A DNA stretch of 64,000 nt from Bacillus sp. HMF5848 (GTDB lineage: Bacteria; Bacillota; Bacilli; Bacillales; HMF5848), in assembly GCF_003944835.1 (NCBI RefSeq), contig NZ_RWIV01000001.1:172501-236500 (forward strand). Direction: 5' to 3'. The position numbers were made by a program, and so were the translations under genes. The notes beneath the pieces were generated by a model, which was given only the letters and a program-made list of their open reading frames with translations, was not told where the DNA came from and did not search any database. Position 1 is the stretch's first letter. Each line of letters opens with the position of its first letter. Positions 19,105-28,159 of the stretch are shown here, in pieces.

Positions 19105-21282
19105 GTGAAAAAAATCGTAGCAGGTGTTCTTGTCGTAGTGCTGATTATGGCCGGTCTTATTATATTTAATCAGTCGAAGCCAGTGGTAGCCGGAGATTGG
19201 ACAGCAGCTAACAAGAATCAAGCTGTTCTTCCGAATAAAATTTGGATGATCCCATTTACGAAGGAGCTAGATGATGAGTCTATTCATGAAAATTCGATTT
19301 ATATAACAGATGGAAGAGGGGAAAAGTTAGCCATTGATGTTAAACTTCATGAGAACAAAAAGTCAGTCATTCTGATGCCGCCCGAAGATGGATATATACC
19401 TGCTTCTTCATATACACTTCATATCGACTCTTCTTTAAAAGCTATTGATGGAAAGGAAATACGCTCTGATATATCGGTACCTTTTCAAGTAATTCAAAGC
19501 TTACCTGTTGTTGGCTCAAAAGAGAAGCTTGAAGAACTCACTAAAAGGTGGGTTAAAGAGAAAGAACGAATGTATATGGATGGGATAGCTGTTGAGGAAA
19601 GTATCGAAGATAATAGTGCTATGAAATCAGAGGGCGAAGTAAGTTATTCAGAAACAAATGTTCAAGTAAAAGGGATTGACGAGGCTGATAGATTTAAAAC
19701 AGATGGTACTCATATTTATTACATTCGTGACAATGAGCTTGTTATTATGAAAGCCTATCCGGCAGAGGACATGGAAGTATTAGCTGAACTCACCTATGAA
19801 TCTGGATTTCAACCACAAGAGTTATTTTATTATGAAAACAAGTTAGTTGTTATAGGCTATTCTTATGACCATGACTATTCTTATAAATCAGAAGATATGT
19901 TAGAAGATAAAGCAATCATGCCAATCCAAAATGGGACGGAAGCCATTGTATATGATATAACAACAAAAGAAAAGCCTGTGGAATTAAGACGGGTTACGTT
20001 AGAAGGGTCACTTGTTTCTTCTAGAAGAATAGGCTCTAAAGTATACTTGGTAGCGAATCATTGGCCGAACTACTGGTTACTCGCTGAAAATAAAAAGGCC
20101 GATGTAGAAATGTTGATACCTCGATATAAGGATTCTGTGCAAGGAAATAAGTCAATGACGGTATCTTATGATGAGTTGTATTATATTCCTGACTCAGCTG
20201 AAGGGAACTTTTCTATAATTTCGGCCTTTGATTTAGAAGAAATGAACAATACTGTAAAAACAACAACGTTTCTTGGCAGTGGCCATCAATTTTATATGTC
20301 ACATGAAAATATATATTTGGCCGTAACTAAGTATCCGTATACGATAGAGCGACTTGAGCGTGAGAGGGACGATGAATACACAAGCGTGTATAAGTTTGCG
20401 GTTGATGGCTTAGATGTCGTGTTACAGAGTAGTGCCGATATGCCAGGACATTTACTAAATCAATTTTCTATGGATGAACATGCAGGGCATTTTCGAGCTG
20501 CTACAACAGTAGGATATGCTTGGGACAATGACCGGCCATCGTCAAATAGTCTTTATATTTTTGATGAAAATATGAAGCGGGTAGGAGCCATAGAAGGGCT
20601 TGCACGTGGCGAACGCATTTATTCAGCGCGTTTTATGGGAGATCGTGCTTATGTAGTAACCTTTAAAGAGACGGACCCATTGTTTGTTTTTGACCTGAGC
20701 GATCCTGCTAAGCCAATTGTTTTAGGAGAATTGAAAATCCCGGGCTTTAGTAATTACCTTCATCCTTATGGAGACAATCACTTAATTGGCTTTGGACATG
20801 ATACGAGGGTAGTACCAAGTAAGAATCCAGATCAAGAGCCTCGAGTCATTCAAGAAGGTGTGAAAATCTCAGTTTTTGATATAACAGATGTAAATAATCC
20901 AAAAGAAAAATTTACGGAGATTATTGGGGGAAGAGGGACATACTCTCCATTGAATCATGACCATAAAGCATTACTGTTTAATGAGAAGACTGGTTTATTC
21001 GCTTTTCCAATAGCTGTTTATAACGGCGTAGAAGGAAGTGAATGGGACACTGAATTTCAGTTTCAAGGTGGATATGTGTACAATATTGATTTAGTAAAAG
21101 GAATTCAATTGCAAGGAAGCATAACCCATCAAGAAGGAACGAATTTAAAATATCATGAGTGGGAAAGTGAGATACAGAGATTGCTTTATATTGATGATAC
21201 TCTGTATGCTATTTCAAATTACTATGTTTCTGCACATGATATAAAAAATATTACTGATATTAAGCAAATTAAGACAAAATAA
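19105..21282 (+). CDS. Secreted or membrane-anchored beta-propeller domain protein
   Basis: A 725-residue extracytoplasmic protein. A hydrophobic signal anchor (about residues 5-23, no lipobox) is followed by an SbsA-type Ig-like domain (about 38-135, IPFTKELDDESIHENSIYI) and a long C-terminal beta-propeller of the Beta_propel family (about 190-720), beginning at SETNVQVKGIDEADRFKTDG, which is its hallmark. GTG at 19105 is preferred to the ATG at 19099 because AGGAGGGG directly abuts the ATG. Function is unknown for this family, which is common in Bacillaceae, Archaea and clostridia. An ECF-type promoter upstream suggests a role in envelope stress. Confidence 0.82.
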   Translation: MKKIVAGVLVVVLIMAGLIIFNQSKPVVAGDWTAANKNQAVLPNKIWMIPFTKELDDESIHENSIYITDGRGEKLAIDVKLHENKKSVILMPPEDGYIPASSYTLHIDSSLKAIDGKEIRSDISVPFQVIQSLPVVGSKEKLEELTKRWVKEKERMYMDGIAVEESIEDNSAMKSEGEVSYSETNVQVKGIDEADRFKTDGTHIYYIRDNELVIMKAYPAEDMEVLAELTYESGFQPQELFYYENKLVVIGYSYDHDYSYKSEDMLEDKAIMPIQNGTEAIVYDITTKEKPVELRRVTLEGSLVSSRRIGSKVYLVANHWPNYWLLAENKKADVEMLIPRYKDSVQGNKSMTVSYDELYYIPDSAEGNFSIISAFDLEEMNNTVKTTTFLGSGHQFYMSHENIYLAVTKYPYTIERLERERDDEYTSVYKFAVDGLDVVLQSSADMPGHLLNQFSMDEHAGHFRAATTVGYAWDNDRPSSNSLYIFDENMKRVGAIEGLARGERIYSARFMGDRAYVVTFKETDPLFVFDLSDPAKPIVLGELKIPGFSNYLHPYGDNHLIGFGHDTRVVPSKNPDQEPRVIQEGVKISVFDITDVNNPKEKFTEIIGGRGTYSPLNHDHKALLFNEKTGLFAFPIAVYNGVEGSEWDTEFQFQGGYVYNIDLVKGIQLQGSITHQEGTNLKYHEWESEIQRLLYIDDTLYAISNYYVSAHDIKNITDIKQIKTK

Positions 21283-21293
21283 AAGATAGCCCT

Positions 21294-21331
21294 GAGTCTT
21301 CCGGAAGTTGTGAGTGGAAGACTCTTTTTTT
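21294..21331 (+). terminator. Terminator after beta-propeller gene
   Basis: GAGTCTTCC (21294-21302) pairs with GGAAGACTC (21316-21324) and runs into TTTTTTT. Confidence 0.9.
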
Positions 21332-21385
21332 GTATGGTATTATACATGTCGGGGTATAAAAATATTAGGTGGGTGGATGAAGTAT

Positions 21386-21940
21386 ATGAGTCAATCAAAT
21401 TTAAGAGGTATCATTCGTGGACGCCGTTCCGTTAAAAGTGGGTATTTAGATGCTCCTGTTTCTCAGGATTTAATTTTGGAACTGCTTAACGATGCGGTTT
21501 GGGCGCCCACACATGGATTAAGAGAACCGTGGCGTTTCCTCTTTGTTCCTTCAGAAGCAAAAGAACAGTTTGTGAATGGTTTAATTGAGTTGTTACCAGA
21601 AAAAGTGCGTCACAATGTTCAAACTGTCTTTATGCAACCGGCTGTGATATTAACAGTAATTATGAACAAAGATTCGCGGCAAAAGGAATGGGAAGAGGAT
21701 TTTGGTGCGGTAAGTAGTATGCTGCAGAACTTTCAATTGTTAGCTTGGGAGCAGCAACTGGGAGTTGTTTGGAAAACACCACCTTTTATACATGACTCAA
21801 AAGTGAGAGAGTATTTAGATGTCCAAGCTGATGAGCAAGTTGTAGGATTTTTGCATATGGGTTACTTTGCAAACGAGCCAAAAGCTTCGAAACGTACTGC
21901 CGTTGAGGATAAGTTTACGGTTTTTGATGAATCAAAATAA
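21386..21940 (+). CDS. Nitroreductase family protein
   Basis: An FMN-dependent oxidoreductase of the nitroreductase superfamily, about 184 residues. RGRRSVKSGYLDAPV carries the N-terminal R-R-S phosphate-binding motif of FMN. Next come LNDAVWAPTHGLREPWRF, which contacts the flavin, and the central LQNFQLLAWEQQLGVVWKT. The C-terminal VVGFLHMGYFANEPKASKR closes the FMN site. The start is ATG 21386 (or ATG 21377); AGGTGGGTGG at 21368-21377 fits the later one better. Physiological substrate unknown; members reduce nitroaromatics, quinones or flavins. Confidence 0.85.
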   Translation: MSQSNLRGIIRGRRSVKSGYLDAPVSQDLILELLNDAVWAPTHGLREPWRFLFVPSEAKEQFVNGLIELLPEKVRHNVQTVFMQPAVILTVIMNKDSRQKEWEEDFGAVSSMLQNFQLLAWEQQLGVVWKTPPFIHDSKVREYLDVQADEQVVGFLHMGYFANEPKASKRTAVEDKFTVFDESK

Positions 21941-21951
21941 ATTAGTGAAAG

Positions 21952-21979
21952 CCTTCGTTTTAGTATCGAAGGTTTTTTT
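21952..21979 (+). terminator. Terminator of nitroreductase gene
   Basis: CCTTCG (21952-21957) pairs with CGAAGG (21967-21972) followed by TTTTTTT. Confidence 0.8.
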
Positions 21980-22036
21980 AAATATAGGAGTTAAATATCA
22001 ATTAAACTTAATAGAATATGTGAAGATTGTTGTGAG

Positions 22037-22168
22037 TATATGTCAAATTGGTGAATATCGACACGGAAGTGGTAGAAATTCGACAAGCAAGTGGTAGAAA
22101 TTCGACACAGAAGTGGTAAGAATTCGACAAGGAACAAGTAGAATATTGACAAGTAATGGTACAAAAAC
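22037..22168. repeat. 22-bp tandem repeat array
   Basis: Five to six consecutive units with a strict 22-bp period. Units at 22059, 22081 and 22103 are nearly identical (CGACA-x3-AAGTGGTAGAAATT type), those at 22037, 22125 and 22147 degenerate. No unique spacers are present, so this is not CRISPR. On the minus strand it reads as an open frame of 61 codons repeating VEFLPL/SNFYH-like words; I regard that as a by-product. Such spurious repeat ORFs occur in several Bacillus genomes (memory). Confidence 0.75.
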
Positions 22169-22363
22169 AACTCCAAGCTGATGTTTCTGCCCGTTAGAAT
22201 AAATAACAGTAGACTGTCTGACTGTCCTTAATGACTACAAACACAAGAGATTCGCTCTGTGCCTGCCACACGTACATGTATCCGTTAACATTAAAACGAA
22301 AATATCTCGTTAAAAGTGACAGAAATGTGACGTGATTGCACCTAAAAATATGCGACCTAATGC

Positions 22364-22400
22364 AAAAATAAAGCCCTTACATGAAAGGGCTTTATTTTTT
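22364..22400 (+). terminator. Terminator-like hairpin just upstream of the sugar ABC operon
   Basis: A 15-bp stem (22364-22378 with 22385-22399) with an A-rich base and a T-rich end. The nearest upstream gene ends at 21940 and already has a terminator, and only 50 bp separate this one from the permease gene. It may be an attenuator of the operon or the end of an unseen transcript. The rest of 21980-22363 shows only the 22-bp repeats. Confidence 0.7.
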
Positions 22401-22450
22401 ACTATAAAGGTATAGAAAAACAAAAGTATGAAACAGGAGGTGCTAGGGAT

Positions 22451-23425
22451 ATGGAGACCAGCACTAAGATTGTGACAGCTGAAGTTCCTATTGTCACCTT
22501 AAGTAAAAAGGAAAAATTCAAAAGACATTTAAGAAAGCTGTCTCAACAGAAAGCCTTGCAGGTTATGGCTTTACTTGGGGTACTATGGATGTTCATCTTC
22601 AATTATATTCCGATGTACGGGTTAATCATTGCGTTTAAAGAATATAGTGTCATTCGAACGATTGGAGAAGCTCCTTGGGTAGGACTTATGCAGTTTAAAG
22701 AATTTCTAGCGGATGAAAATTTTTGGATTGTAGTAAAGAACACGTTAGGAATAAGTCTTATAAAACTATTCATAGGATTTCCTTTACCAATCATCTTTGC
22801 CCTAATGTTAAATGAGCTTACATCATTGCAGTTTAAGAAAATGGTACAAACTATCTCATATTTACCTCACTTTTTATCATGGGTTGTGTTAGGTGGAATT
22901 TTAACAACGTGGTTAGCGGACATTGGTATCATAAATGATATTTTGCTAGGTATGAGGATTATTGATGAACCAACAAACTTCTTAGCAGAGCCAGACTATT
23001 TCTGGGGTATTGTCATAATGTCTGATATTTGGAAAGAGCTTGGATGGTCCGCCATTATATACTTAGCAGCGATTGCTGGGGTTTCAACAGAACTATATGA
23101 AGCCGCTACCATTGACGGGGCAAATCGTTTTCAAAAAATATGGCATGTTACGCTTCCAGCTATTCGACCAACCATTGCTATTCTATTTATTTTAGCAGTG
23201 AGTGGTGTGTTAAATTCAAACTTCGATCAAATATTGATTTTACGTAATGCATTAAATGAAAGCGCTAGTAACGTAGTTGACATCTATGTATATCAAACGG
23301 GTATTCAGAATGCGAGATATTCATATGCAACAGCAGTAGGCTTATTAAAAGCAGTTATTGCTTTCATCTTATTGTTATCAGCAAATAAGATTGTGAAAAA
23401 GCTGAATGGCACTTCGCTATTCTAG
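22451..23425 (+). CDS. Sugar ABC transporter permease (LplB type)
   Basis: Inner permease subunit of a CUT1-type carbohydrate importer, 324 residues, six membrane segments, and the EAA loop EAATIDGANRFQKIWHVTLP (about residues 217-236) that docks the ATPase. The N-terminal extension with FNYIPMYGLIIAFKEY is typical of LplB/YtcP-associated systems that bind oligosaccharides. The ATG follows CAGGAGGTG. It is first of a three-gene cluster with a second permease and a binding lipoprotein. The ATPase gene is missing; such systems usually borrow a shared MsmX-like ATPase. Confidence 0.92.
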   Translation: METSTKIVTAEVPIVTLSKKEKFKRHLRKLSQQKALQVMALLGVLWMFIFNYIPMYGLIIAFKEYSVIRTIGEAPWVGLMQFKEFLADENFWIVVKNTLGISLIKLFIGFPLPIIFALMLNELTSLQFKKMVQTISYLPHFLSWVVLGGILTTWLADIGIINDILLGMRIIDEPTNFLAEPDYFWGIVIMSDIWKELGWSAIIYLAAIAGVSTELYEAATIDGANRFQKIWHVTLPAIRPTIAILFILAVSGVLNSNFDQILILRNALNESASNVVDIYVYQTGIQNARYSYATAVGLLKAVIAFILLLSANKIVKKLNGTSLF

Positions 23426-23440
23426 AGAGGGGGTTCTACC

Positions 23441-24340
23441 ATGCCGAAACTATTCAAACTTAATAGACGAACAAAAGGCGAGTATATCTTTGACAATATC
23501 AATATGCTAATTATGCTTTTTATATGCTTTATCACCTTGTATCCAATATGGTATGTCATAGTCAATTCCTTAAATGATGGAATGGATGCGATGCGCCAAA
23601 GTATTTATTGGTGGCCTAGGGAGTTTACATTCGATAACTATAAAGCAGTATTTGCTAATCAAGGGATTGTAACAGCGTTTGGTGTTACGATTGCCAAAAC
23701 GGTCATAGGGACACTGACACACGTATTCTTCACAGCGATGGTTGCCTATGCACTATCTCGTAAGGACTTATATGGTAGAAAACTATATATGGTAATCGGT
23801 GTTATCACAATGTTTTTCAGTGGTGGATTAATTCCGTTGTTCCTACTCATAAGAGATATTGGATTATTTGATAACTTTTTGGTTTACATCATTCCGGCAT
23901 TATTTAACTTTTTCCATCTAATTATATTTGTATCTTTCTTTAGAGAGCTTCCAGCTTCATTAGAAGAAGCGGCAAAGATAGATGGAGCAAGCGACTTAAT
24001 GATCTTTATCAGGATAGTAATTCCATTATCTATGCCTGTTATTGCAACAATTGCATTATTCCAAGGTGTATACCAATGGAATGACTACTTTGCGGGGGTT
24101 ATCTTTGTAAACAATCCAGATCTGCAGCCGATTCAGACTTACTTATATAAAGTAGTAGCTGAATCAAGTTCGAACCAGATGATGACAAATGCACCAGGTG
24201 GGATCACAACACGAACTGTCACGTCTCAATCTATTAAATTAGCAACAATGGTTGTTACAACATTACCGATTGTGTTAGTGTATCCGTTCTTACAAAAGTA
24301 CTTTGTTAAAGGAATGCTTATCGGTTCTGTTAAAGGATGA
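23441..24340 (+). CDS. Sugar ABC transporter permease (LplC/YtcP type)
   Basis: Second membrane subunit of the CUT1 importer, 299 residues, six membrane helices, with the EAA loop EEAAKIDGASDLMIFIRIVI (about residues 182-201) and the C-terminal QKYFVKGMLIGSVKG that is characteristic of this subunit. It starts 15 bp after the first permease behind GAGAGGGGG, so the two are co-translated in an operon and pair as a heterodimer. Confidence 0.92.
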   Translation: MPKLFKLNRRTKGEYIFDNINMLIMLFICFITLYPIWYVIVNSLNDGMDAMRQSIYWWPREFTFDNYKAVFANQGIVTAFGVTIAKTVIGTLTHVFFTAMVAYALSRKDLYGRKLYMVIGVITMFFSGGLIPLFLLIRDIGLFDNFLVYIIPALFNFFHLIIFVSFFRELPASLEEAAKIDGASDLMIFIRIVIPLSMPVIATIALFQGVYQWNDYFAGVIFVNNPDLQPIQTYLYKVVAESSSNQMMTNAPGGITTRTVTSQSIKLATMVVTTLPIVLVYPFLQKYFVKGMLIGSVKG

Positions 24341-24501
24341 GCAAGAGTTTTAATTAAGGTGAAAAGTTGCTGACTAGATTTGACATGCTATAAAAGTGTT
24401 CAATTTGATACAATGAAACTAATTGTTCATAGACACCTGCATGTTAAATCTTTCAGCCTTTGCATAAAAAAACATACTAAAAAAAAGAGGTGTCAATTAT
24501 T

Positions 24502-26184
24502 ATGAGTAAAAAACTATTTACAAAAGGGTTTAGTTTATTGCTTGTTCTTTCATTAGTGCTAGCACTATTTGCAGGATGTGGTTCTAAGCCGTCTAATGAA
24601 ACCGCTTCCGAACCGAAGTCGAACACTACGGACCAACCTGCAGAAGAAACAACGCTTTCTGAAGATGAGCCAGGCTGGAAAGTAGATACATCACCAATTG
24701 AATTTGATTGGTATATGAACTTTTCATGGTTTGCTCATAAATGGGGCGATGATGCAGTTTCTAAATATGTAACAGATAAAACAGGTGTAAGTATCAACTT
24801 TATTTCTCCAGCAGGTAATGAAGCAGAGAAAGTAAACACAATGATTGCATCTGGTAAACTTCCAGATTTCATTACAATCGGTTGGTGGGAAGATGCTGTT
24901 AAGCAAATGATTGAAGGTGAGTTAGTACTTCCTTTAAACGAATTAGCTGAAGAGTATGACCCATATTTCTTTAAAGTTTCTGACTCAGCAAAACTAGAAT
25001 GGTATAAGCAAGAAGATGGCAATGTATATGGTTATCCAAATGCTTCATCTTCACCTAAAGATTTTGAACGTTATAGAGATTTAAAACCGTCAAACCAAAC
25101 ATTCTTAGTACGTAAAGATATGTATGAAGCAATTGGAAGTCCTGATATGCGTACACCAGAAGGATTTTTAAATGCATTAAAAGCAGCAAAAGAAAAGTTC
25201 CCTGAAGTAAACGGTGCACCACTTATTCCGTTCGGTATGAACGAATTCACAGATGTAGGGAACAGTTCATTAGAAGGTTATTTACAAAACTTCTTAGCTA
25301 TTCCAATGGAGAAGGATGGCGAGTTATACGACCGCACAACTGACCCAGATTATATTAACTGGTTAAAAACGTTTAGAGAAGCAAATGACATGGGCTTATT
25401 AGCAAAAGACATTTTCATCGATAAGCGTCCACAAATGGAAGAGAAAATTGCGCAAGGTCGTTACTTTGCGATGTTATATCAACGCAGTGACTTTGCTGCT
25501 CAGCAACAAGCATTATATGCAAATGATCCTAACTCAGTTTATATTGCAGTAGATGGTCCAGCTAACTCTAATTTAGATGCTCCGACTCTTGCGGGAGATG
25601 GTATTTCTGGTTGGACAGTAACATTAATCTCTAAAAATGTGAAAGACAAAGAAAGAGCAATTCGTTTCTTAAGCTACCTAATCAGTGAAGAAGGCCAAAA
25701 AGACTTATATCTAGGTCAAGAAGGCGTAACGTATGAAACAGTAGATGGAAAAGAGCAATTCACGTCTGAAGTATTAGACTTACTTCAAAAAGACCGTGCA
25801 GCATTTGATAACCAATATGGCGCTTCATACAAGTATTGGATGCTAATGGACACAAACATGAGCTTACAATGGGCACCACCAGCAGTACCACCACACAAAC
25901 AAATGGAAGACTGGACTAAAGGTAAAACAATGAGTTTTGCTGTATATGATGGTATTAGTCCTACTGGTACATCTGCTGAAGGTGTAGCAGCAAGTAAAAT
26001 TGCTCAAGAGTGGGGTAGAACTTTACCGAAACTAATTTTAGCATCATCTGAAGCTGAGTTTGATGAACTTTTCAATAAGTTCTTAGACAAGCGCGATAGC
26101 ATTGGTTTTGACAAAGTAAAAGCATATCAAGCAAAACAGTTCGAAGTGAATAAAACAAAGTTAAACGTTGCAGAGCAACAATAG
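24502..26184 (+). CDS. Extracellular solute-binding lipoprotein (LplA type)
   Basis: Substrate-binding protein of the importer, 560 residues. It has a lipoprotein signal ending LALFAGC (Cys about residue 25), then a Ser/Thr/Glu linker and a large bilobal domain starting at PIEFDWYMNFSWF. The size is typical of the LplA group, which binds longer oligosaccharides. ATG 24502 follows AAGAGGTG at 9 nt; the in-frame GTG at 24490 overlaps that site. Separated from the permeases by 160 bp, so it may have its own promoter or processing for higher expression. A terminator follows. Confidence 0.92.
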   Translation: MSKKLFTKGFSLLLVLSLVLALFAGCGSKPSNETASEPKSNTTDQPAEETTLSEDEPGWKVDTSPIEFDWYMNFSWFAHKWGDDAVSKYVTDKTGVSINFISPAGNEAEKVNTMIASGKLPDFITIGWWEDAVKQMIEGELVLPLNELAEEYDPYFFKVSDSAKLEWYKQEDGNVYGYPNASSSPKDFERYRDLKPSNQTFLVRKDMYEAIGSPDMRTPEGFLNALKAAKEKFPEVNGAPLIPFGMNEFTDVGNSSLEGYLQNFLAIPMEKDGELYDRTTDPDYINWLKTFREANDMGLLAKDIFIDKRPQMEEKIAQGRYFAMLYQRSDFAAQQQALYANDPNSVYIAVDGPANSNLDAPTLAGDGISGWTVTLISKNVKDKERAIRFLSYLISEEGQKDLYLGQEGVTYETVDGKEQFTSEVLDLLQKDRAAFDNQYGASYKYWMLMDTNMSLQWAPPAVPPHKQMEDWTKGKTMSFAVYDGISPTGTSAEGVAASKIAQEWGRTLPKLILASSEAEFDELFNKFLDKRDSIGFDKVKAYQAKQFEVNKTKLNVAEQQ

Positions 26185-26195
26185 TAATTTCCATA

Positions 26196-26226
26196 AAAAC
26201 CCAGATTAATTTCTCTGGGTTTTTTG
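26196..26226 (+). terminator. Terminator after the binding-protein gene
   Basis: AAAACCCAGA (26196-26205) pairs with TCTGGGTTTT (26214-26223), followed by TT. Confidence 0.88.
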
Positions 26227-26290
26227 GGCGTTATTTTTCTGTGTTGGGTAGTATGCTATAATACATGAAAACTTATGGGACGTGAATGAT

Positions 26291-28159
26291 ATGAACATAG
26301 TTGAAAGAGTGAAAAAAATGATAAGGCAAAAACTGTATGGCTGGCAGCTTCAGCATAAGCTTATCATCATATACGTAGTTGTGTTCATGGTCCCTGCAAG
26401 TGCATTTACACTATACTTTTCTAACCAATCATACGAGCAATCCATTGAAGAAATAATGAAAAAAAATGAATATTTAATTGAAATTGAACGGATTCACATT
26501 CAAAACAATATCGAAGCGCTCCGAAGAACAGCACAACTTGTTGTATCGGATCAACCTTTTACGGATTATATTAAATCTAGAAATGAATCCAATGTGAATG
26601 AACTGATTGATTTTAAGTTTGATGCATTATCAAATGTACTAAAGCTACAAAGTAATAACCCTGCTATTGAATATATTCGAGTATATACAGATAACCCGTA
26701 TGTGACTGAGATGTGGCCGATTATATTTAGTGAAAATAGGATTATTCATACAGAATGGTATCACGAGGTCTTAATTCGCCATGGTCAAGAGTTATGGCTT
26801 CTTCAAGAACACGATGAAGATATTTTAGAACGACATATCTTGACTAATGATAACGCTAAAATATCCCTTTTGCGAGAGCTAGAATATCCTAAGAATGAAC
26901 ATCTCGGCATCGTGGAAACGAGCATGCTGTTAAAAAATTTCTTTCCTAAAATGTACAAACCTATTGAGGGCGAGCGCTCAGAAATGATAGTAATTGACGC
27001 CAATATGAAAGTCTTCCACAACCCTAACAATTCATTTTTGGAAGATGAGAACATAGAAATTTCGCTTATTAAGAGAAAGTTGGCATCTCAGCAAAAAGAT
27101 GGAATTGTAAGCTTTGAATTTACAAATAATCGCACTCCATATTTAGTTGTAGCTACCTTTTTACCGGATATAGGGTCTTACATGATAAATGTCCTTTCAC
27201 TAGAAGAGTTGTATAGCGAAGTGAAAATAGGGCGAAATATTGTGTTAACGACAACGTTATTTTTAGTCATTATTTTATCCGTTATTACTAATCTGTTTTT
27301 ATCATTTTTATTTAAACGAATGTATCAATTAATCGATTCTATGAAGCGAGTACAAAAAGGAGATTTTGCTGTTGATGTCGATATATCGGGACATGATGAA
27401 ATTGCTCAGCTATCCTTTCATTATAAAGAAATGCTAGGAAAAATTAATGGTTTGATAGCCGACCAAGTGAATAAGCAGGCAGCTACAAAAGAGGCAGAAT
27501 TAAAAGCATTGAAAACACAAATCGACTCGCATTTCCTCTACAACACACTAGAGAACATCAAGATGATGGCAGAAATAGATGGGAATTATGAAATTTCCGA
27601 TGCACTGACATCTTTAGGAGAAATGATGCGATACAACATTAGATGGAAAACTGATTTTGTTGTTATACAGGAGGAAATTACACATATTAAAAATTATATT
27701 GATGTTATGAACCTTCGCCTAGATAACCAATTAGTACTTGAAGTGGATGTTGAAGAACATCTGTTAGAGCAAGAAATATTAAAAATGTCTCTTCAGCCCA
27801 TTGTAGAGAATTCGGTTAAACATGGTTTAATGCCAATCATTCGAGGGAAAAAAGGGATTATTTCCATTCACGCTTATGTCCATGGTGATAAGACAGTCAT
27901 AGTTGAAATTCGTGACAACGGTATAGGTATGTCAAAAGAAAAACTGGTACAGCTGAATAAAAGTGTTTACGGTGCGGATTTGGACGAGCCTATTCGAACA
28001 GAAGGACATGGTATTGGATTGTTAAATGTAAACGAAAGAATATTGTTACATTATGGGGAAGATTATGGGCTCACTATATACAGTGAAGAAGGCGAATATA
28101 CAAAAGTGGTTATACAGCTACCAAGCTTAATTATGAAAGGGGGGCGCAAACATGTATAA
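26291..28159 (+). CDS. YesM-family sensor histidine kinase
   Basis: Membrane sensor of a two-component pair, 622 residues. TM1 (about residues 21-41) and TM2 (about 312-336) bracket a roughly 270-residue extracellular dCache-like sensor. A HAMP domain follows, then the His_kinase domain with LKTQIDSHFLYNTLENIK (phospho-acceptor His in SHFLYN) and the HATPase with EIRDNGIGM and GHGIGLLNV. An extended -10 (TGCTATAAT, 26254-26262) lies just upstream. YesM kinases usually sense the sugar handled by the adjacent importer. The ATG at 26291 is uncertain; a GTG three codons earlier is possible. Confidence 0.92.
   Translation: MNIVERVKKMIRQKLYGWQLQHKLIIIYVVVFMVPASAFTLYFSNQSYEQSIEEIMKKNEYLIEIERIHIQNNIEALRRTAQLVVSDQPFTDYIKSRNESNVNELIDFKFDALSNVLKLQSNNPAIEYIRVYTDNPYVTEMWPIIFSENRIIHTEWYHEVLIRHGQELWLLQEHDEDILERHILTNDNAKISLLRELEYPKNEHLGIVETSMLLKNFFPKMYKPIEGERSEMIVIDANMKVFHNPNNSFLEDENIEISLIKRKLASQQKDGIVSFEFTNNRTPYLVVATFLPDIGSYMINVLSLEELYSEVKIGRNIVLTTTLFLVIILSVITNLFLSFLFKRMYQLIDSMKRVQKGDFAVDVDISGHDEIAQLSFHYKEMLGKINGLIADQVNKQAATKEAELKALKTQIDSHFLYNTLENIKMMAEIDGNYEISDALTSLGEMMRYNIRWKTDFVVIQEEITHIKNYIDVMNLRLDNQLVLEVDVEEHLLEQEILKMSLQPIVENSVKHGLMPIIRGKKGIISIHAYVHGDKTVIVEIRDNGIGMSKEKLVQLNKSVYGADLDEPIRTEGHGIGLLNVNERILLHYGEDYGLTIYSEEGEYTKVVIQLPSLIMKGGRKHV

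Noticed and set aside
22037-22168. Possible CRISPR array
   Set aside because: Units follow each other without spacers and no cas gene is near.
21991-22176. Minus-strand open frame of 61 codons in the tandem repeats
   Set aside because: It is only the repeat read in frame; no ribosome binding site and no complex composition.
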